Part shown: one piece after another, positions 32,991-41,954 of the stretch
Numbering within the stretch: the stretch's first letter is position 1
How the letters are laid out: each line of letters opens with the position of its first letter
Origin: Pasteurella sp049941595
Lineage (GTDB): Bacteria; Pseudomonadota; Gammaproteobacteria; Enterobacterales; Pasteurellaceae
Length of the DNA: 64,000 nt
Assembly (NCBI GenBank): GCA_049941595.1
Contig: JBNFNA010000004.1
Coordinates: 186,001 to 250,000 of the forward strand
Direction: 5' to 3'
Program-made: the position numbers and the translations under genes
Notes under the pieces: model-generated
Told to the model about the DNA's origin: nothing
The model's database searches: none
The model's input: only the letters and a program-made list of their open reading frames with translations

Positions 32991-34724
32991 TTACATTTTT
33001 TCAACGGTTTTAATACCTAATAGGGTTAAACCTTGTTTTAAAGTTTTCGCTGTTAATAACGCTAATTTCAAACGGCTCGTTTTCACGTTTTCATCTTCGT
33101 TATTTAAAATTGGGCAATGCTCATAGAATGATGAGAATACGCCAGCAAGCTCATAAAGGTAAGTACAAAGAATATGTGGGCTACCTTCTTTTGCAACAAT
33201 TTGCACCGCTTCTTCAAACTGTAACAATTTCACCGCTAATACACGCTCTTTTTCATCGGTAAATTGCAATATTGCTTGTTGTAATTGTGCTTCTGAAATA
33301 TCGCTACGATTGAAAATAGAACGAATACGCGTATAGGCATATTGCATATAAGGCGCAGTATTGCCTTCAAAACTCAACATATTATCCCAATCGAAAACAT
33401 AATCGGTTGTGCGGTTTTTAGATAAATCTGCATATTTTACCGATCCAATCGCAACGGCTTCAATCACAGCTGCTTTTTCTTCCTCTGAAAGTGCGGTGCT
33501 TTTTTCATTAATTAATTGTGTTGCACGTTCAACTGCTTCATCTAATAAATCTGCTAATTTCACTGTGCCACCAGTACGTGTTTTAAATGGTTTTCCATCT
33601 TTACCTAACATCATACCGAAGTTTTTGTGCTCGAGTTGGAAGCTGTCCGGCACATAGCCTGCTTTACGTGTAATTAGCCACGCTTGTTGCATATGTTGGC
33701 TTTGGCGAGTGTCAGAGAACACTAAAGCACGATCCGCATTTAATGTTTCATAGCGGTATTTTGCGGCAGCAATATCGGTTGTGGTATATAAAAAACCACC
33801 GTCTTTTTTCTGCACGATAACGCCCATTGCTTCGCCATCTTTATTTTTAAACTCATCAAGATAAACCACTAATGCGCCTTCATCTTCCACCGCTAAGCCT
33901 TGTTTTTTCAAATCTTCAACAATGCTTGGCAACATTGGGTTGTATAAACTTTCACCCATAACGTCTTTTTCAGTCAAGGTTACGTTTAGGCGATTGTAGT
34001 TTTGTTGGTTTTGTTGCATTGTGATATCAACAAGTTTTTTCCACATTGTGCGACAATATTCGTCGCCACCTTGTAATTTCACAACATAATTACGTGCTTT
34101 TTCAGCAAATTCAGCGTCAGCGTCGTAATGTTCTTTTGCAGCACGATAAAAGGCTTCTAAATCGCTTAATTCCATTTCTGAAGCGTTTTCGTTTTCCATT
34201 TTTTCTAAATACGCAATGAGCATACCGAATTGCGTACCCCAGTCGCCAACGTGGTTAGCTCGGATAACATTATTCCCTAAAAATTCTAAGGTACGCACAA
34301 CCGCATCACCAATAATAGTTGAACGTAAATGACCTACATGCATTTCTTTTGCAACATTTGGAGAAGAGTAGTCAGCCACAACAGTTTGTTTTTCAGTTGC
34401 TGTGACGCCTAATTTTTCATCATTTAGGGCATTTTGGACGTTTTCAGCTAGCCAATTTTTATCTAAGAAAATATTGATAAATCCCGGTCCTGCGATTTCG
34501 ATTTTTTCAGCAATACCATTAAGATCTAATTGTTGAATGACTTTTTCTGCAAATTCACGTGGGTTACAACCGGCTTTTTTAGCCGCTGCCATAATGCCGT
34601 TTGCTTGGTAATCACCAAATTGGACTTTGCCTGATTGACGAACGAGTGCATCTACATTTTCATCGGCACCAGCTGCAATCATCGCTTGTTGAATTTTGTG
34701 AGATAGAATAGATTGAATATTCAC
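32991..34724 (-). CDS. argS: Arginyl-tRNA synthetase
   Basis: Class I synthetase for tRNA-Arg, 577 residues, as in E. coli. HVGHLRSTIIGD is the HIGH-type motif near residue 131; an additional N-terminal tRNA-contacting domain precedes it. A canonical KMSKS is absent, replaced by a GKDGKPFKTRTG segment near 375, as usual in this family. Divergent from yecM across about 85 bases, the E. coli pairing. An uptake signal lies inside at 33489. Confidence 0.98.
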   Translation of the reverse strand: MNIQSILSHKIQQAMIAAGADENVDALVRQSGKVQFGDYQANGIMAAAKKAGCNPREFAEKVIQQLDLNGIAEKIEIAGPGFINIFLDKNWLAENVQNALNDEKLGVTATEKQTVVADYSSPNVAKEMHVGHLRSTIIGDAVVRTLEFLGNNVIRANHVGDWGTQFGMLIAYLEKMENENASEMELSDLEAFYRAAKEHYDADAEFAEKARNYVVKLQGGDEYCRTMWKKLVDITMQQNQQNYNRLNVTLTEKDVMGESLYNPMLPSIVEDLKKQGLAVEDEGALVVYLDEFKNKDGEAMGVIVQKKDGGFLYTTTDIAAAKYRYETLNADRALVFSDTRQSQHMQQAWLITRKAGYVPDSFQLEHKNFGMMLGKDGKPFKTRTGGTVKLADLLDEAVERATQLINEKSTALSEEEKAAVIEAVAIGSVKYADLSKNRTTDYVFDWDNMLSFEGNTAPYMQYAYTRIRSIFNRSDISEAQLQQAILQFTDEKERVLAVKLLQFEEAVQIVAKEGSPHILCTYLYELAGVFSSFYEHCPILNNEDENVKTSRLKLALLTAKTLKQGLTLLGIKTVEKM

Positions 34725-34809
34725 TGTTATAATACCTAAATGACAATTAATAAAATAATCGGTTATGATACCGCTCTTTACGCATTCAGAAAAGCCAAAG
34801 CGAGAAAAA

Positions 34810-35400
34810 ATGATGACTTTTAATCAAACGCACACGTTATTTGCCGATCAAAGCACACTTTTAGCAGACTTCTTTGAGTTTGAGCAAAAGATACAGCAAC
34901 TTTCAAATGCAATGGGACTATCTCTTAAAAATTATGAGATTGATCATTTAGCATTAAGAGTAAACTCTGAGGAAAAGGCAAAATATTGGCTGACACTCTT
35001 ATTAAAGTGCGGTACAATTTTGTGCGATAATGTCGTCAATGGAAGAATAATTTATTTAATTAAATTAAATCAACCATTCATTTTTGCAGGACAATCAGTC
35101 GATATTATCGAGTTACCATTCCCTAAAAATAATCAATATTACCCAATTGAAAGTTGGGAGCATATTGAGGTTGTGATGCCATTTTTAGCCAATGAGGGTG
35201 TTGAAAGTTGGGTAAAACGTATTAATCAATTATTTTTATGGAACAAAATAGATAATTTAAAAGTCAAAGTGAGTGAACCTAAGGTCGAGGGTGAGCAATT
35301 ACCTAATCCGTCAATTGCGGTAAGTTTTTCGGATAAAGCTCAAAATCATACTTGTATTAAGGTGCACCCATATAACATAAAAACAATCATTGAGGTTTAG
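34810..35400 (+). CDS. yecM: YecM family protein
   Basis: A 196-residue cytoplasmic protein of the YecM family, which has a vicinal-oxygen-chelate-like fold; metal binding is suggested for the family but its activity is unknown. EIDHLALRVNSEEKAKYWL near residues 43-61 and PFIFAGQSVDIIELPFPK near 93-110 are the recognisable parts. I start at ATG 34810 (GAGA upstream) rather than 34765. It is next to argS, as in E. coli. An uptake signal lies inside at 35005. Confidence 0.85.
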   Translation: MMTFNQTHTLFADQSTLLADFFEFEQKIQQLSNAMGLSLKNYEIDHLALRVNSEEKAKYWLTLLLKCGTILCDNVVNGRIIYLIKLNQPFIFAGQSVDIIELPFPKNNQYYPIESWEHIEVVMPFLANEGVESWVKRINQLFLWNKIDNLKVKVSEPKVEGEQLPNPSIAVSFSDKAQNHTCIKVHPYNIKTIIEV

Positions 35401-35405
35401 CAGCG

Positions 35406-35717
35406 ATGAAAAAACTAACAATTCTAGCATTGACAGCCGTTTTGAGTTTAGGATTAACAGCTTGTTCAAAAAATCATAACGATCACGACCAAGGTAACGG
35501 ATATCGTGGAGAAATTTTATTTAGTTCTTATGAAGGTGAGAAACTAAATTTAACTATCCGTAAAAATGATTGTGAGCGCCCAGATGGCTCAATTGAGAAT
35601 ATCCAATTGGTTCACAAATATGATTCTACATTAGTTGTTGGTGCGTGCGTACGCGTGACTGACAATGGCGAGGGTTTAAAAAATATTTCAACTTTTAGCC
35701 CGAGATCACCTTTATAA
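35406..35717 (+). CDS. Small lipoprotein related to the SlyB C-terminal domain
   Basis: A 103-residue predicted lipoprotein: signal peptide MKKLTILALTAVLSLGLTAC with the lipobox LTAC. The mature part matches, by eye, the C-terminal segment of the next gene product: LNLTIRKND...IQLVHKYDSTLVVGACVRV here against LELTIKKDD...VVQKYDASLVPGARVRI there. It lacks the glycine-rich membrane segment of SlyB. The start is 5 bases after the yecM stop. Probably a duplicated and shortened SlyB-like protein; function unknown. Confidence 0.85.
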   Translation: MKKLTILALTAVLSLGLTACSKNHNDHDQGNGYRGEILFSSYEGEKLNLTIRKNDCERPDGSIENIQLVHKYDSTLVVGACVRVTDNGEGLKNISTFSPRSPL

Positions 35718-35737
35718 TTTCATATAGGTAACTGATT

Positions 35738-36202
35738 ATGAAAAAAATCACTCTTGCGTTAGCGATGTTAATGAGCTTTGGTTTAGTAGGTTGTGCAAAT
35801 ACTGACATTTACAGTGGTAATGTCTATGAAGGTACACAAGCCAAAGAAGCACGTTCTGTTAGTTATGGTACGATCGTTTCTAGCCGTCCTGTTAAAATCC
35901 AAGCAAATAACCAGGGTGTTATTGGTACAGCTGGTGGTGGTGTCTTAGGTGGTGTCGCAGGATCAACTATCGGTGGTGGAAGAGGTCAGGTAATTGCAAC
36001 AACCGTTGGAGCAATTGCTGGTGCTGTGATTGGTAGCAAAGTTGAAGAAAAAATGTCACAAGTTGATTCTTTAGAACTGACTATCAAAAAAGACGACGGT
36101 CAAGATATCGTTGTTGTCCAAAAATATGATGCAAGCCTAGTACCTGGTGCACGAGTTCGCATCGTGGGTGGCTCAACTCTCAATGTATCTGTAGTCAGAT
36201 AA
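35738..36202 (+). CDS. slyB: SlyB/Pcp-family outer-membrane lipoprotein
   Basis: A 154-residue lipoprotein with lipobox LVGC at residues 16-19, a linker, a glycine-zipper membrane segment (GTAGGGVLGGVAGSTIGGG and VGAIAGAVIGSKV, near residues 68-110) and a small C-terminal beta domain. SlyB is a Mg/PhoPQ-regulated envelope-protective lipoprotein in enterics; in Haemophilus the homologue is called PCP (15 kDa crosslinking lipoprotein). It follows its shortened paralogue by 20 bases and ends in a strong terminator. Confidence 0.92.
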   Translation: MKKITLALAMLMSFGLVGCANTDIYSGNVYEGTQAKEARSVSYGTIVSSRPVKIQANNQGVIGTAGGGVLGGVAGSTIGGGRGQVIATTVGAIAGAVIGSKVEEKMSQVDSLELTIKKDDGQDIVVVQKYDASLVPGARVRIVGGSTLNVSVVR

Positions 36203-36220
36203 TCAGATTTAACCAAAGTA

Positions 36221-36252
36221 AAAAAGTCCTTAGATTTCTAAGGACTTTTTTA
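36221..36252 (+). terminator. Intrinsic terminator of slyB
   Basis: AAAAAGTCCTTAGA (36221-36234) pairs with TCTAAGGACTTTTT (36237-36250), a 14-bp stem with a 2-base apex, then TTATT. Confidence 0.9.
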
Positions 36253-36360
36253 TTACATATTTTGTTCGTTTAATAAGATTTCTTGTAATTTATCGTTAAA
36301 TACGTGTTAGAATTGCACGATTTTTTTATTTTATTTTTGTTAATTTAGTAAGGTTAATAA

Positions 36361-37443
36361 ATGAAACCCTCAATTATCAGTAAATTAGACAGTTTAAAAG
36401 AGAGACACGAAGAGTTAGAAGCATTATTGGGTGATGCTTCAGTGATTAGCGATCAAGAAAAGTTTAGAGCATACTCAAAAGAATATGCACAATTAGAAGA
36501 TGTAGTGAAATGCTTTGCACGTTGGAATCAATTAAACAGCAATATGGAAGAAGCACAATTATTGCTAGATGATCCAAGTATGAAAGAAATGGCACAAGAA
36601 GAAATTGAAGAATGTAAAGCAGAACTTGAGCAAGTTGAACAACAATTACAAATTTTATTATTGCCAAAAGATCCAAACGATGAATATAACTGCTATTTAG
36701 AGATCCGTGCGGGAACGGGGGGGGATGAAGCCGGTATCTTTGCGGGTGATTTATTCCGTATGTATAGCCGTTATGCAGAAGGCAAACGTTGGAGAACGGA
36801 AGTTTTAAGTGCAAATGAAAGTGAGCAAGGTGGATACAAAGAAATCATCGTGAAAGTCAGCGGTGAGGGCGTTTATGGTCAATTGAAATTTGAATCAGGC
36901 GGTCACCGCGTTCAACGTGTACCAAAAACTGAATCACAAGGTCGTATCCACACTTCAGCTTGTACTGTCGCTGTAATGCCAGAGTTACCAGAATCTGAAT
37001 TACCAGAAATCAATCCGTCAGATTTACGTATTGATACTTATCGTTCTTCTGGTGCGGGTGGTCAGCACGTTAATACAACGGATTCTGCGGTACGTATTAC
37101 GCACATTCCAACGGGTATTGTAGTTGAATGCCAAGATGAGCGTTCACAACACAAAAATAAGGCAAAAGCGTTATCTGTGTTAGCGTCACGTATTGTGCAA
37201 GCAGAGAAAGAACGTCAAGAACAACAACAAGCGGACACTCGCCGTAACTTATTAGGTTCGGGCGATCGTTCAGATAAAATTCGTACTTATAATTATCCAC
37301 AAGGTCGCGTGACCGATCACCGTATCAACTTGACAGTGTATCGTTTAGATGAAGTGATGAACGGTAAAATTGATGAATTAATTCAACCAATTATCACGGA
37401 ATATCAAGCTGACCAGCTCGCCGCATTGTCAGAGCAAGCATAA
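36361..37443 (+). CDS. prfA: Peptide chain release factor 1
   Basis: Recognises UAA and UAG stop codons and triggers peptide release. 360 residues, as in E. coli RF1. The catalytic GGQ lies in SSGAGGQHVNTTDSA near residues 227-240 and RAGTGGDEAGIF near residue 118. AAGG precedes the ATG. A terminator follows, then the PrmC fusion gene whose product would methylate the GGQ glutamine. Confidence 0.98.
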   Translation: MKPSIISKLDSLKERHEELEALLGDASVISDQEKFRAYSKEYAQLEDVVKCFARWNQLNSNMEEAQLLLDDPSMKEMAQEEIEECKAELEQVEQQLQILLLPKDPNDEYNCYLEIRAGTGGDEAGIFAGDLFRMYSRYAEGKRWRTEVLSANESEQGGYKEIIVKVSGEGVYGQLKFESGGHRVQRVPKTESQGRIHTSACTVAVMPELPESELPEINPSDLRIDTYRSSGAGGQHVNTTDSAVRITHIPTGIVVECQDERSQHKNKAKALSVLASRIVQAEKERQEQQQADTRRNLLGSGDRSDKIRTYNYPQGRVTDHRINLTVYRLDEVMNGKIDELIQPIITEYQADQLAALSEQA

Positions 37444-37451
37444 TAAATATC

Positions 37452-37483
37452 AAGGCAGAATACCGCAGTATTTTGCCTTTTTT
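37452..37483 (+). terminator. Intrinsic terminator of prfA
   Basis: AAGGCA-g-AATAC, loop CGCA, GTATT-t-TGCCTT, then TTTT. A bulged 11-bp stem that separates prfA from the prmC-containing gene. Confidence 0.8.
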
Positions 37484-37502
37484 AACAAGCGGTTAGTAAA
37501 TT

Positions 37503-39242
37503 ATGCTGGTTGAAGATCCTAGAAAAACAGAAAAAGCAGCACGAAAAACATTGGTTTTGGGACAGCAACAGACAGGAGCAGAAACCAAAATAAGAAGTGA
37601 GCATTCGTCAAATATATCTGTTTTTCAGCATAAAAATCAGCTTGCAAAAGATGAAAAAGTGCGGTTAATTTCAACGAAGTTTCACAAATTTTTCTATCGG
37701 CTTTATCTTTTTTTAGCCACGTTTGGTTTTCTTGGGCTTGGTGTCTATTCTTATTCCGCAGTCCGATTAAGTGAAACTGGATTTTGGATTATTATTGCAT
37801 CGATCTTTGCAGCAGTGATATTACGGCTCTTTTTACCAACAGAAAAGGTGGCTACTGCGTCTGAATACTCAAGGCTTCCACTTAACTCGTTATATTCTTA
37901 TATGCTGTGCCAAATTTTGGCGGGAGAAAAACGAGTTTTTATTTCTGGGGAAATCAATTACCAATTCAATGGTGGTGATTTGCCTAAAGTTGACGAGAAG
38001 AATGTATTGGGTTTATTTGCCGATAAACCAATGTTTGAAATTCGTACGACAGCCGTTTCCGTTTGCCCTTTTAAAGAATTGCCTTTTTATTTGCTGGATA
38101 AATCGGGTGAGCGAGATTACCAACGCTGGCAACAGCAAGTTGAAACTGAATTAAATCAGGCATTGAATTTGATTTACCGTTCAACAGAACATAATTTGAC
38201 AGCAGGATTGTGGGGAATGCGTCCTTTGTCGGTCGAAACGCCATTGATGACATTGCCGAAAACCGATCCAATATTTGGGATTGAAAATTGCCAAATAACA
38301 GGAAATTTTAGTATCGTGTGTGAAGAATTTGAAGTAACAAAAATGATTGAACAAACTTACGAAGAGTGGCTTGATTTTGCAACCACATTGTTGTCTGAAA
38401 CGGATGTAATGAATGATGCCAAAATTGATGCGACGGTTTTATTGAGTGAGGTTACTCAGAAAACACGTGCTTATATTTTGGCTTTCCCTGAAACGCGTTT
38501 AAGTGAAGATGAAGTAAAACAGCTTGCGAAATTACTTTTACGTCGTGCTAAAGGTGAGCCGATTGCTTATATTTTAGGGGAAAAAGAATTTTGGTCATTG
38601 CCATTGAAAGTGTCTGAACATACATTAATTCCTCGCCCTGATACAGAAATTTTGGTGGAGCAAGCATTAGAAATTGCAAAACAACGTTTAAATTCACCGT
38701 ACTTTTCTGGTGAACTGGCGATTTTAGATTTAGGCACAGGCACAGGTGCAATTGCGTTAGCATTAGCATCGGAATTAAAACCATTGACACAAAAGTGCGG
38801 TGCAATTTTAAATATTTTTGGTGTGGATCGCATCGTCGAGGCAGTTGAGTTGGCGAGAGAAAATGCTCGAAACAATCAGTTAGAGGTGACTTTTTTAGAA
38901 AGCTCGTGGTTTGATGCACTCGATCCCACAATAAAATTTGATGTGATTGTGAGTAATCCCCCTTATATTGATGAGAAAGATCCCCATTTAGCACAAGGGG
39001 ATGTGAGATTTGAACCTTTATCTGCTTTAGTCGCAGAAGAAGAAGGCTATGCGGATTTACGTCATATCATTGGGCAAGCCCCTCGCTTTTTAAAACCTCA
39101 AGGTCATTTATTATTGGAACACGGCTGGCAGCAAGGGGAAAAAGTGCGGTCGATTTTTACAGAAAATGGTTGGCAGCAAGTACAAACATTAAAAGATTAT
39201 GGCGATAATGAGCGAGTGACCTCAGCTAGTATCGAGGAATAA
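37503..39242 (+). CDS. prmC: Fusion: unknown two-TM membrane domain plus PrmC glutamine methyltransferase
   Basis: A single 579-residue open frame. Residues 1-280: a basic N-terminus, two transmembrane segments near 63-85 and 93-110, then a soluble domain of about 165 residues that I do not recognise. Residues 281-579: a complete PrmC/HemK, which methylates the GGQ glutamine of release factors, with GTGTGAIALALASE (AdoMet site) and the NPPY motif in VSNPPYIDEKDPHL. M281 (ATG 38343) aligns with the usual PrmC N-terminus but has only a weak ribosome site. Either a true fusion or two in-frame products. In H. influenzae, to my memory, a separate gene lies between prfA and hemK. ATG 37503 itself lacks a clear ribosome site. 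Four uptake signals lie inside or just at its ends. Confidence 0.85.
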   Translation: MLVEDPRKTEKAARKTLVLGQQQTGAETKIRSEHSSNISVFQHKNQLAKDEKVRLISTKFHKFFYRLYLFLATFGFLGLGVYSYSAVRLSETGFWIIIASIFAAVILRLFLPTEKVATASEYSRLPLNSLYSYMLCQILAGEKRVFISGEINYQFNGGDLPKVDEKNVLGLFADKPMFEIRTTAVSVCPFKELPFYLLDKSGERDYQRWQQQVETELNQALNLIYRSTEHNLTAGLWGMRPLSVETPLMTLPKTDPIFGIENCQITGNFSIVCEEFEVTKMIEQTYEEWLDFATTLLSETDVMNDAKIDATVLLSEVTQKTRAYILAFPETRLSEDEVKQLAKLLLRRAKGEPIAYILGEKEFWSLPLKVSEHTLIPRPDTEILVEQALEIAKQRLNSPYFSGELAILDLGTGTGAIALALASELKPLTQKCGAILNIFGVDRIVEAVELARENARNNQLEVTFLESSWFDALDPTIKFDVIVSNPPYIDEKDPHLAQGDVRFEPLSALVAEEEGYADLRHIIGQAPRFLKPQGHLLLEHGWQQGEKVRSIFTENGWQQVQTLKDYGDNERVTSASIEE

Positions 39243-39244
39243 GA

Positions 39245-40036
39245 ATGAAATATATTAGAAAAGCATTATATGATGAAATGTGCACCTTCTATCACTTAAC
39301 ATCGCAACAAGAAGGCGAGGCTGTACGTATTCGTGCACTAATGGGGCATTTAGTACGCAAGGCACGTAAAATGATCCCGGAAGAAATGGATAAAAAAGAG
39401 AAAATCCATTTATTGTTACAGCTTTTTTATGGCGAATGGGGCTTTTATTGCGATCCTGAACAATATTATTTAGCTGATAATTTAGATTTGGCTTATGTGT
39501 TGCAAACGGGCAGCGGAATGCCAGTCAGCCTGGGCGCAATTTTGTTATATTTGGCAGAACGTCTAGAGTTACCACTTTACCCTGTCAATTTTCCAACGCA
39601 GTTGGTATTGCGTGCCGAGGTTGATGGCGAAGTGGCATTTATTAATCCTTGGGACGGCAAATATATCTCGCAAGATCTGCTACACACTTGGTACGAAGGT
39701 GCAATGGGATTTGGTGTCCCATTGATGGCGGATACTTTAGCGGTGGCAGAATGTAGCGATTTGCTTGGACGTTTCCGTCAATTAGCTAAAAATGCATTGA
39801 TCAGAGAAGAACGTAATGGCGAAGCACTACGTTATATCTCACATTTAATCAGCTATAGCCCAGAAGATCCTTATGAAATTCGTGATCGTGGTTTAGTCTT
39901 GGCACAAATGGGCTGTTATCACGTGGCAAAAGAGGATTTTGAATATTTTATTGATCAATGTCCGCAAGATCCGACCGCTCTTTTACTGAAAAATCAGGTA
40001 GAAGAGTTTCAACAAGATACTTATTTACTTCATTAA
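39245..40036 (+). CDS. sirB1: SirB1-family protein (transglutaminase-like, TPR)
   Basis: A 263-residue cytoplasmic protein with an N-terminal transglutaminase-like domain (GSGMPVSLGAILLYLAERL near residues 90-108) and C-terminal TPR-like helices (DPYEIRDRGLVLAQMGCY near 205-222). It starts 2 bases after the prmC stop and precedes kdsA by 13 bases, the E. coli prmC-sirB2-sirB1-kdsA order without sirB2. Function is not established. Confidence 0.9.
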   Translation: MKYIRKALYDEMCTFYHLTSQQEGEAVRIRALMGHLVRKARKMIPEEMDKKEKIHLLLQLFYGEWGFYCDPEQYYLADNLDLAYVLQTGSGMPVSLGAILLYLAERLELPLYPVNFPTQLVLRAEVDGEVAFINPWDGKYISQDLLHTWYEGAMGFGVPLMADTLAVAECSDLLGRFRQLAKNALIREERNGEALRYISHLISYSPEDPYEIRDRGLVLAQMGCYHVAKEDFEYFIDQCPQDPTALLLKNQVEEFQQDTYLLH

Positions 40037-40049
40037 AGAGGAAACAAGA

Positions 40050-40904
40050 ATGAATAATAAAGTGATTCGCTTAGGTAATATTGAAATTGCTAACGATAAA
40101 CCGTTCGTATTATTTGGTGGTATGAATGTGTTAGAAAGTCGTGATATGGCAATGCAAGTGTGTGAAGCTTATGTCAAAGTGACAGAAAAATTAGGTGTTC
40201 CTTATGTGTTTAAGGCATCTTTTGATAAAGCAAACCGCTCGTCAATTCATTCTTATCGTGGCCCAGGAATGGAACAAGGGCTGAAAATTTTCCAAGAATT
40301 GAAGGACACTTTTGGTGTAAAAGTGATTACTGACGTGCACGAAATTTACCAATGCCAGCCTGTGGCTGAAGTGGCAGATATTATTCAACTGCCTGCGTTT
40401 TTAGCACGCCAAACAGATTTAGTAGAAGCGATGGCAAAAACGGGTGCAGTAATCAATGTGAAAAAACCACAATTCTTAAGCCCAGGTCAAATGGGGAATA
40501 TCGTTGAGAAAATTGAAGAATGTGGCAATGGCAAAGTGATTTTATGTGATCGTGGTACAAACTTCGGCTACGACAACCTTGTGGTGGATATGCTTGGTTT
40601 CAGTATTATGAAAAAAGTGTCAAAAGGTTGCCCAGTAATTTTTGATGTGACTCACTCACTACAATGCCGCGATCCATTCGGTGCTGCTTCTGGCGGTCGT
40701 CGTGCACAAGTGACTGAGCTTGCGCGTTCTGGTCTTGCAATTGGATTAGCGGGTTTATTTTTAGAAGCACACCCAAATCCAAATCAAGCAAAATGTGATG
40801 GACCATCTGCGTTACCATTATCCGCGTTAGAAGGCTTTGTCAGCCAAATGAAAGCGATTGACGATTTGGTGAAAAGTTTCCCAGAACTGGATACATCAAA
40901 TTAA
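40050..40904 (+). CDS. kdsA: KDO-8-phosphate synthase
   Basis: Condenses arabinose-5-phosphate and phosphoenolpyruvate to KDO-8-phosphate, for the lipopolysaccharide inner core. 284 residues as in E. coli. Typical segments are FVLFGGMNVLESRD, FKASFDKANRSS near residue 55, and DRGTNFGYDNLVVDM near 170. Metal-independent type, judging by the Asn in the INVKKPQF region; this last point is inferred from family knowledge. GAGG precedes the ATG. Part of the prmC-sirB1-kdsA unit. Confidence 0.97.
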   Translation: MNNKVIRLGNIEIANDKPFVLFGGMNVLESRDMAMQVCEAYVKVTEKLGVPYVFKASFDKANRSSIHSYRGPGMEQGLKIFQELKDTFGVKVITDVHEIYQCQPVAEVADIIQLPAFLARQTDLVEAMAKTGAVINVKKPQFLSPGQMGNIVEKIEECGNGKVILCDRGTNFGYDNLVVDMLGFSIMKKVSKGCPVIFDVTHSLQCRDPFGAASGGRRAQVTELARSGLAIGLAGLFLEAHPNPNQAKCDGPSALPLSALEGFVSQMKAIDDLVKSFPELDTSN

Positions 40905-40933
40905 TAAGAGAGAAATTGATAGGAAAGAGAAGA

Positions 40934-41875
40934 ATGAACGGATTTTATTCTTTTTCACTGGTTTTTCTGACATTAGGTGCCTCATTGGCACCTTTTGCCA
41001 CTTTGGCGATGGATACCATAGAGAAAGATCAGTTTATTGCACAATTTGAATTACCTTATAAACAAAGCCGACAAAATAATGTGAATGAGGGTAAAGTCAT
41101 CGCATTATTTGAAGAGGTTAGTGCATTAGGTTGTAGCGATCCTATTGCACACCTAAATGAATTGGCTTATGGCAATAGCTCAACATCTTCTGATGCCAAG
41201 CAAATCTCACAAGAAGAAAGAGAAAAACTCGCACATAAGTATTTTAAAACCGCACTTGAGTTGATCCAACGTGAAGTGGACAACGGCGATACAAGCTACC
41301 TTTATACTTTAGGTTATATGTATGAAAATGCTTATGGTACGGAGAAAAATCTTGAAAAAGCGACCGCACTTTATGAGCGTGCCGTGAAGCTAGGCAACCC
41401 AAGTGCAATGCGCAACTTAGCTTATTTGCACCAAGAAGGTGATTTGCCGAATGATGATAATCAGGCGTTTAAATTGTTTTTACAAGCGGCAGAACAAAAT
41501 GATGCAAAAGCACAATATGAAGTTGGATTACATTATGTGGACCGAGGGCATTTTGATAAAGGGTTCCCTTGGGTGAAGAAAGCCGCAGATCAAGGTTTAC
41601 AACCTGCAAGACACACCATCGCAACACTCTCATTAATGGGGTGGGGAACAGAGAAAAATGTGGATTTTGCACTCAAAGAGTTTGAAGCCATCGGCGATTA
41701 TGCTGCAATTGCAGGCTTGTATGAAACTGAAGATGTGTTTGGATATAGCGATTTATCGAAAGCCTTACATTATTATCAACTGGCTTATACTAATGAAGAA
41801 GATCCTGTCGAAAAGAAATTCTTATTAGAAAAATTGGATGACTTGAAAATCAAATTAAAGCTAGATAAAAAATAA
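40934..41875 (+). CDS. Exported Sel1/TPR-repeat protein
   Basis: A 313-residue protein with a signal peptide (FYSFSLVFLTLGASLAPF, cut near TLA) and Sel1-like repeats in the middle: LGYMYENAYGTEKNLEKA, NLAYLHQEGDLPNDDNQA, VGLHYVDRGHFDKG and LSLMGWGTEKNVDFA. Sel1 repeats mediate protein contacts; no enzyme domain is visible. The start is ATG 40934 with AGGA about 10 bases upstream; a TTG at 40916 is poorer. It follows kdsA by about 30 bases and may be cotranscribed. Confidence 0.85.
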   Translation: MNGFYSFSLVFLTLGASLAPFATLAMDTIEKDQFIAQFELPYKQSRQNNVNEGKVIALFEEVSALGCSDPIAHLNELAYGNSSTSSDAKQISQEEREKLAHKYFKTALELIQREVDNGDTSYLYTLGYMYENAYGTEKNLEKATALYERAVKLGNPSAMRNLAYLHQEGDLPNDDNQAFKLFLQAAEQNDAKAQYEVGLHYVDRGHFDKGFPWVKKAADQGLQPARHTIATLSLMGWGTEKNVDFALKEFEAIGDYAAIAGLYETEDVFGYSDLSKALHYYQLAYTNEEDPVEKKFLLEKLDDLKIKLKLDKK

Positions 41876-41900
41876 AACCTCCGATTTTGAGGCGTTATTG

Positions 41901-41940
41901 AAAGTGCGGTCGAAATTTTCAAAATTTTCACCGCACTTTT
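41901..41940. terminator. Paired uptake-signal bidirectional terminator
   Basis: AAAGTGCGGT and ACCGCACTTT flank complementary AAATTTT tracts, forming a long stem between the convergent Sel1 and SGNH genes. Both arms contain an exact uptake signal. Confidence 0.8.
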
Positions 41941-41954
41941 GGTTTTATTAACAT

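Noticed and set aside
37485..37493. ACAAGCGGT, the core of the Actinobacillus-type uptake signal
   Set aside because: A single copy beside dozens of the Haemophilus-type core; chance occurrence is expected.
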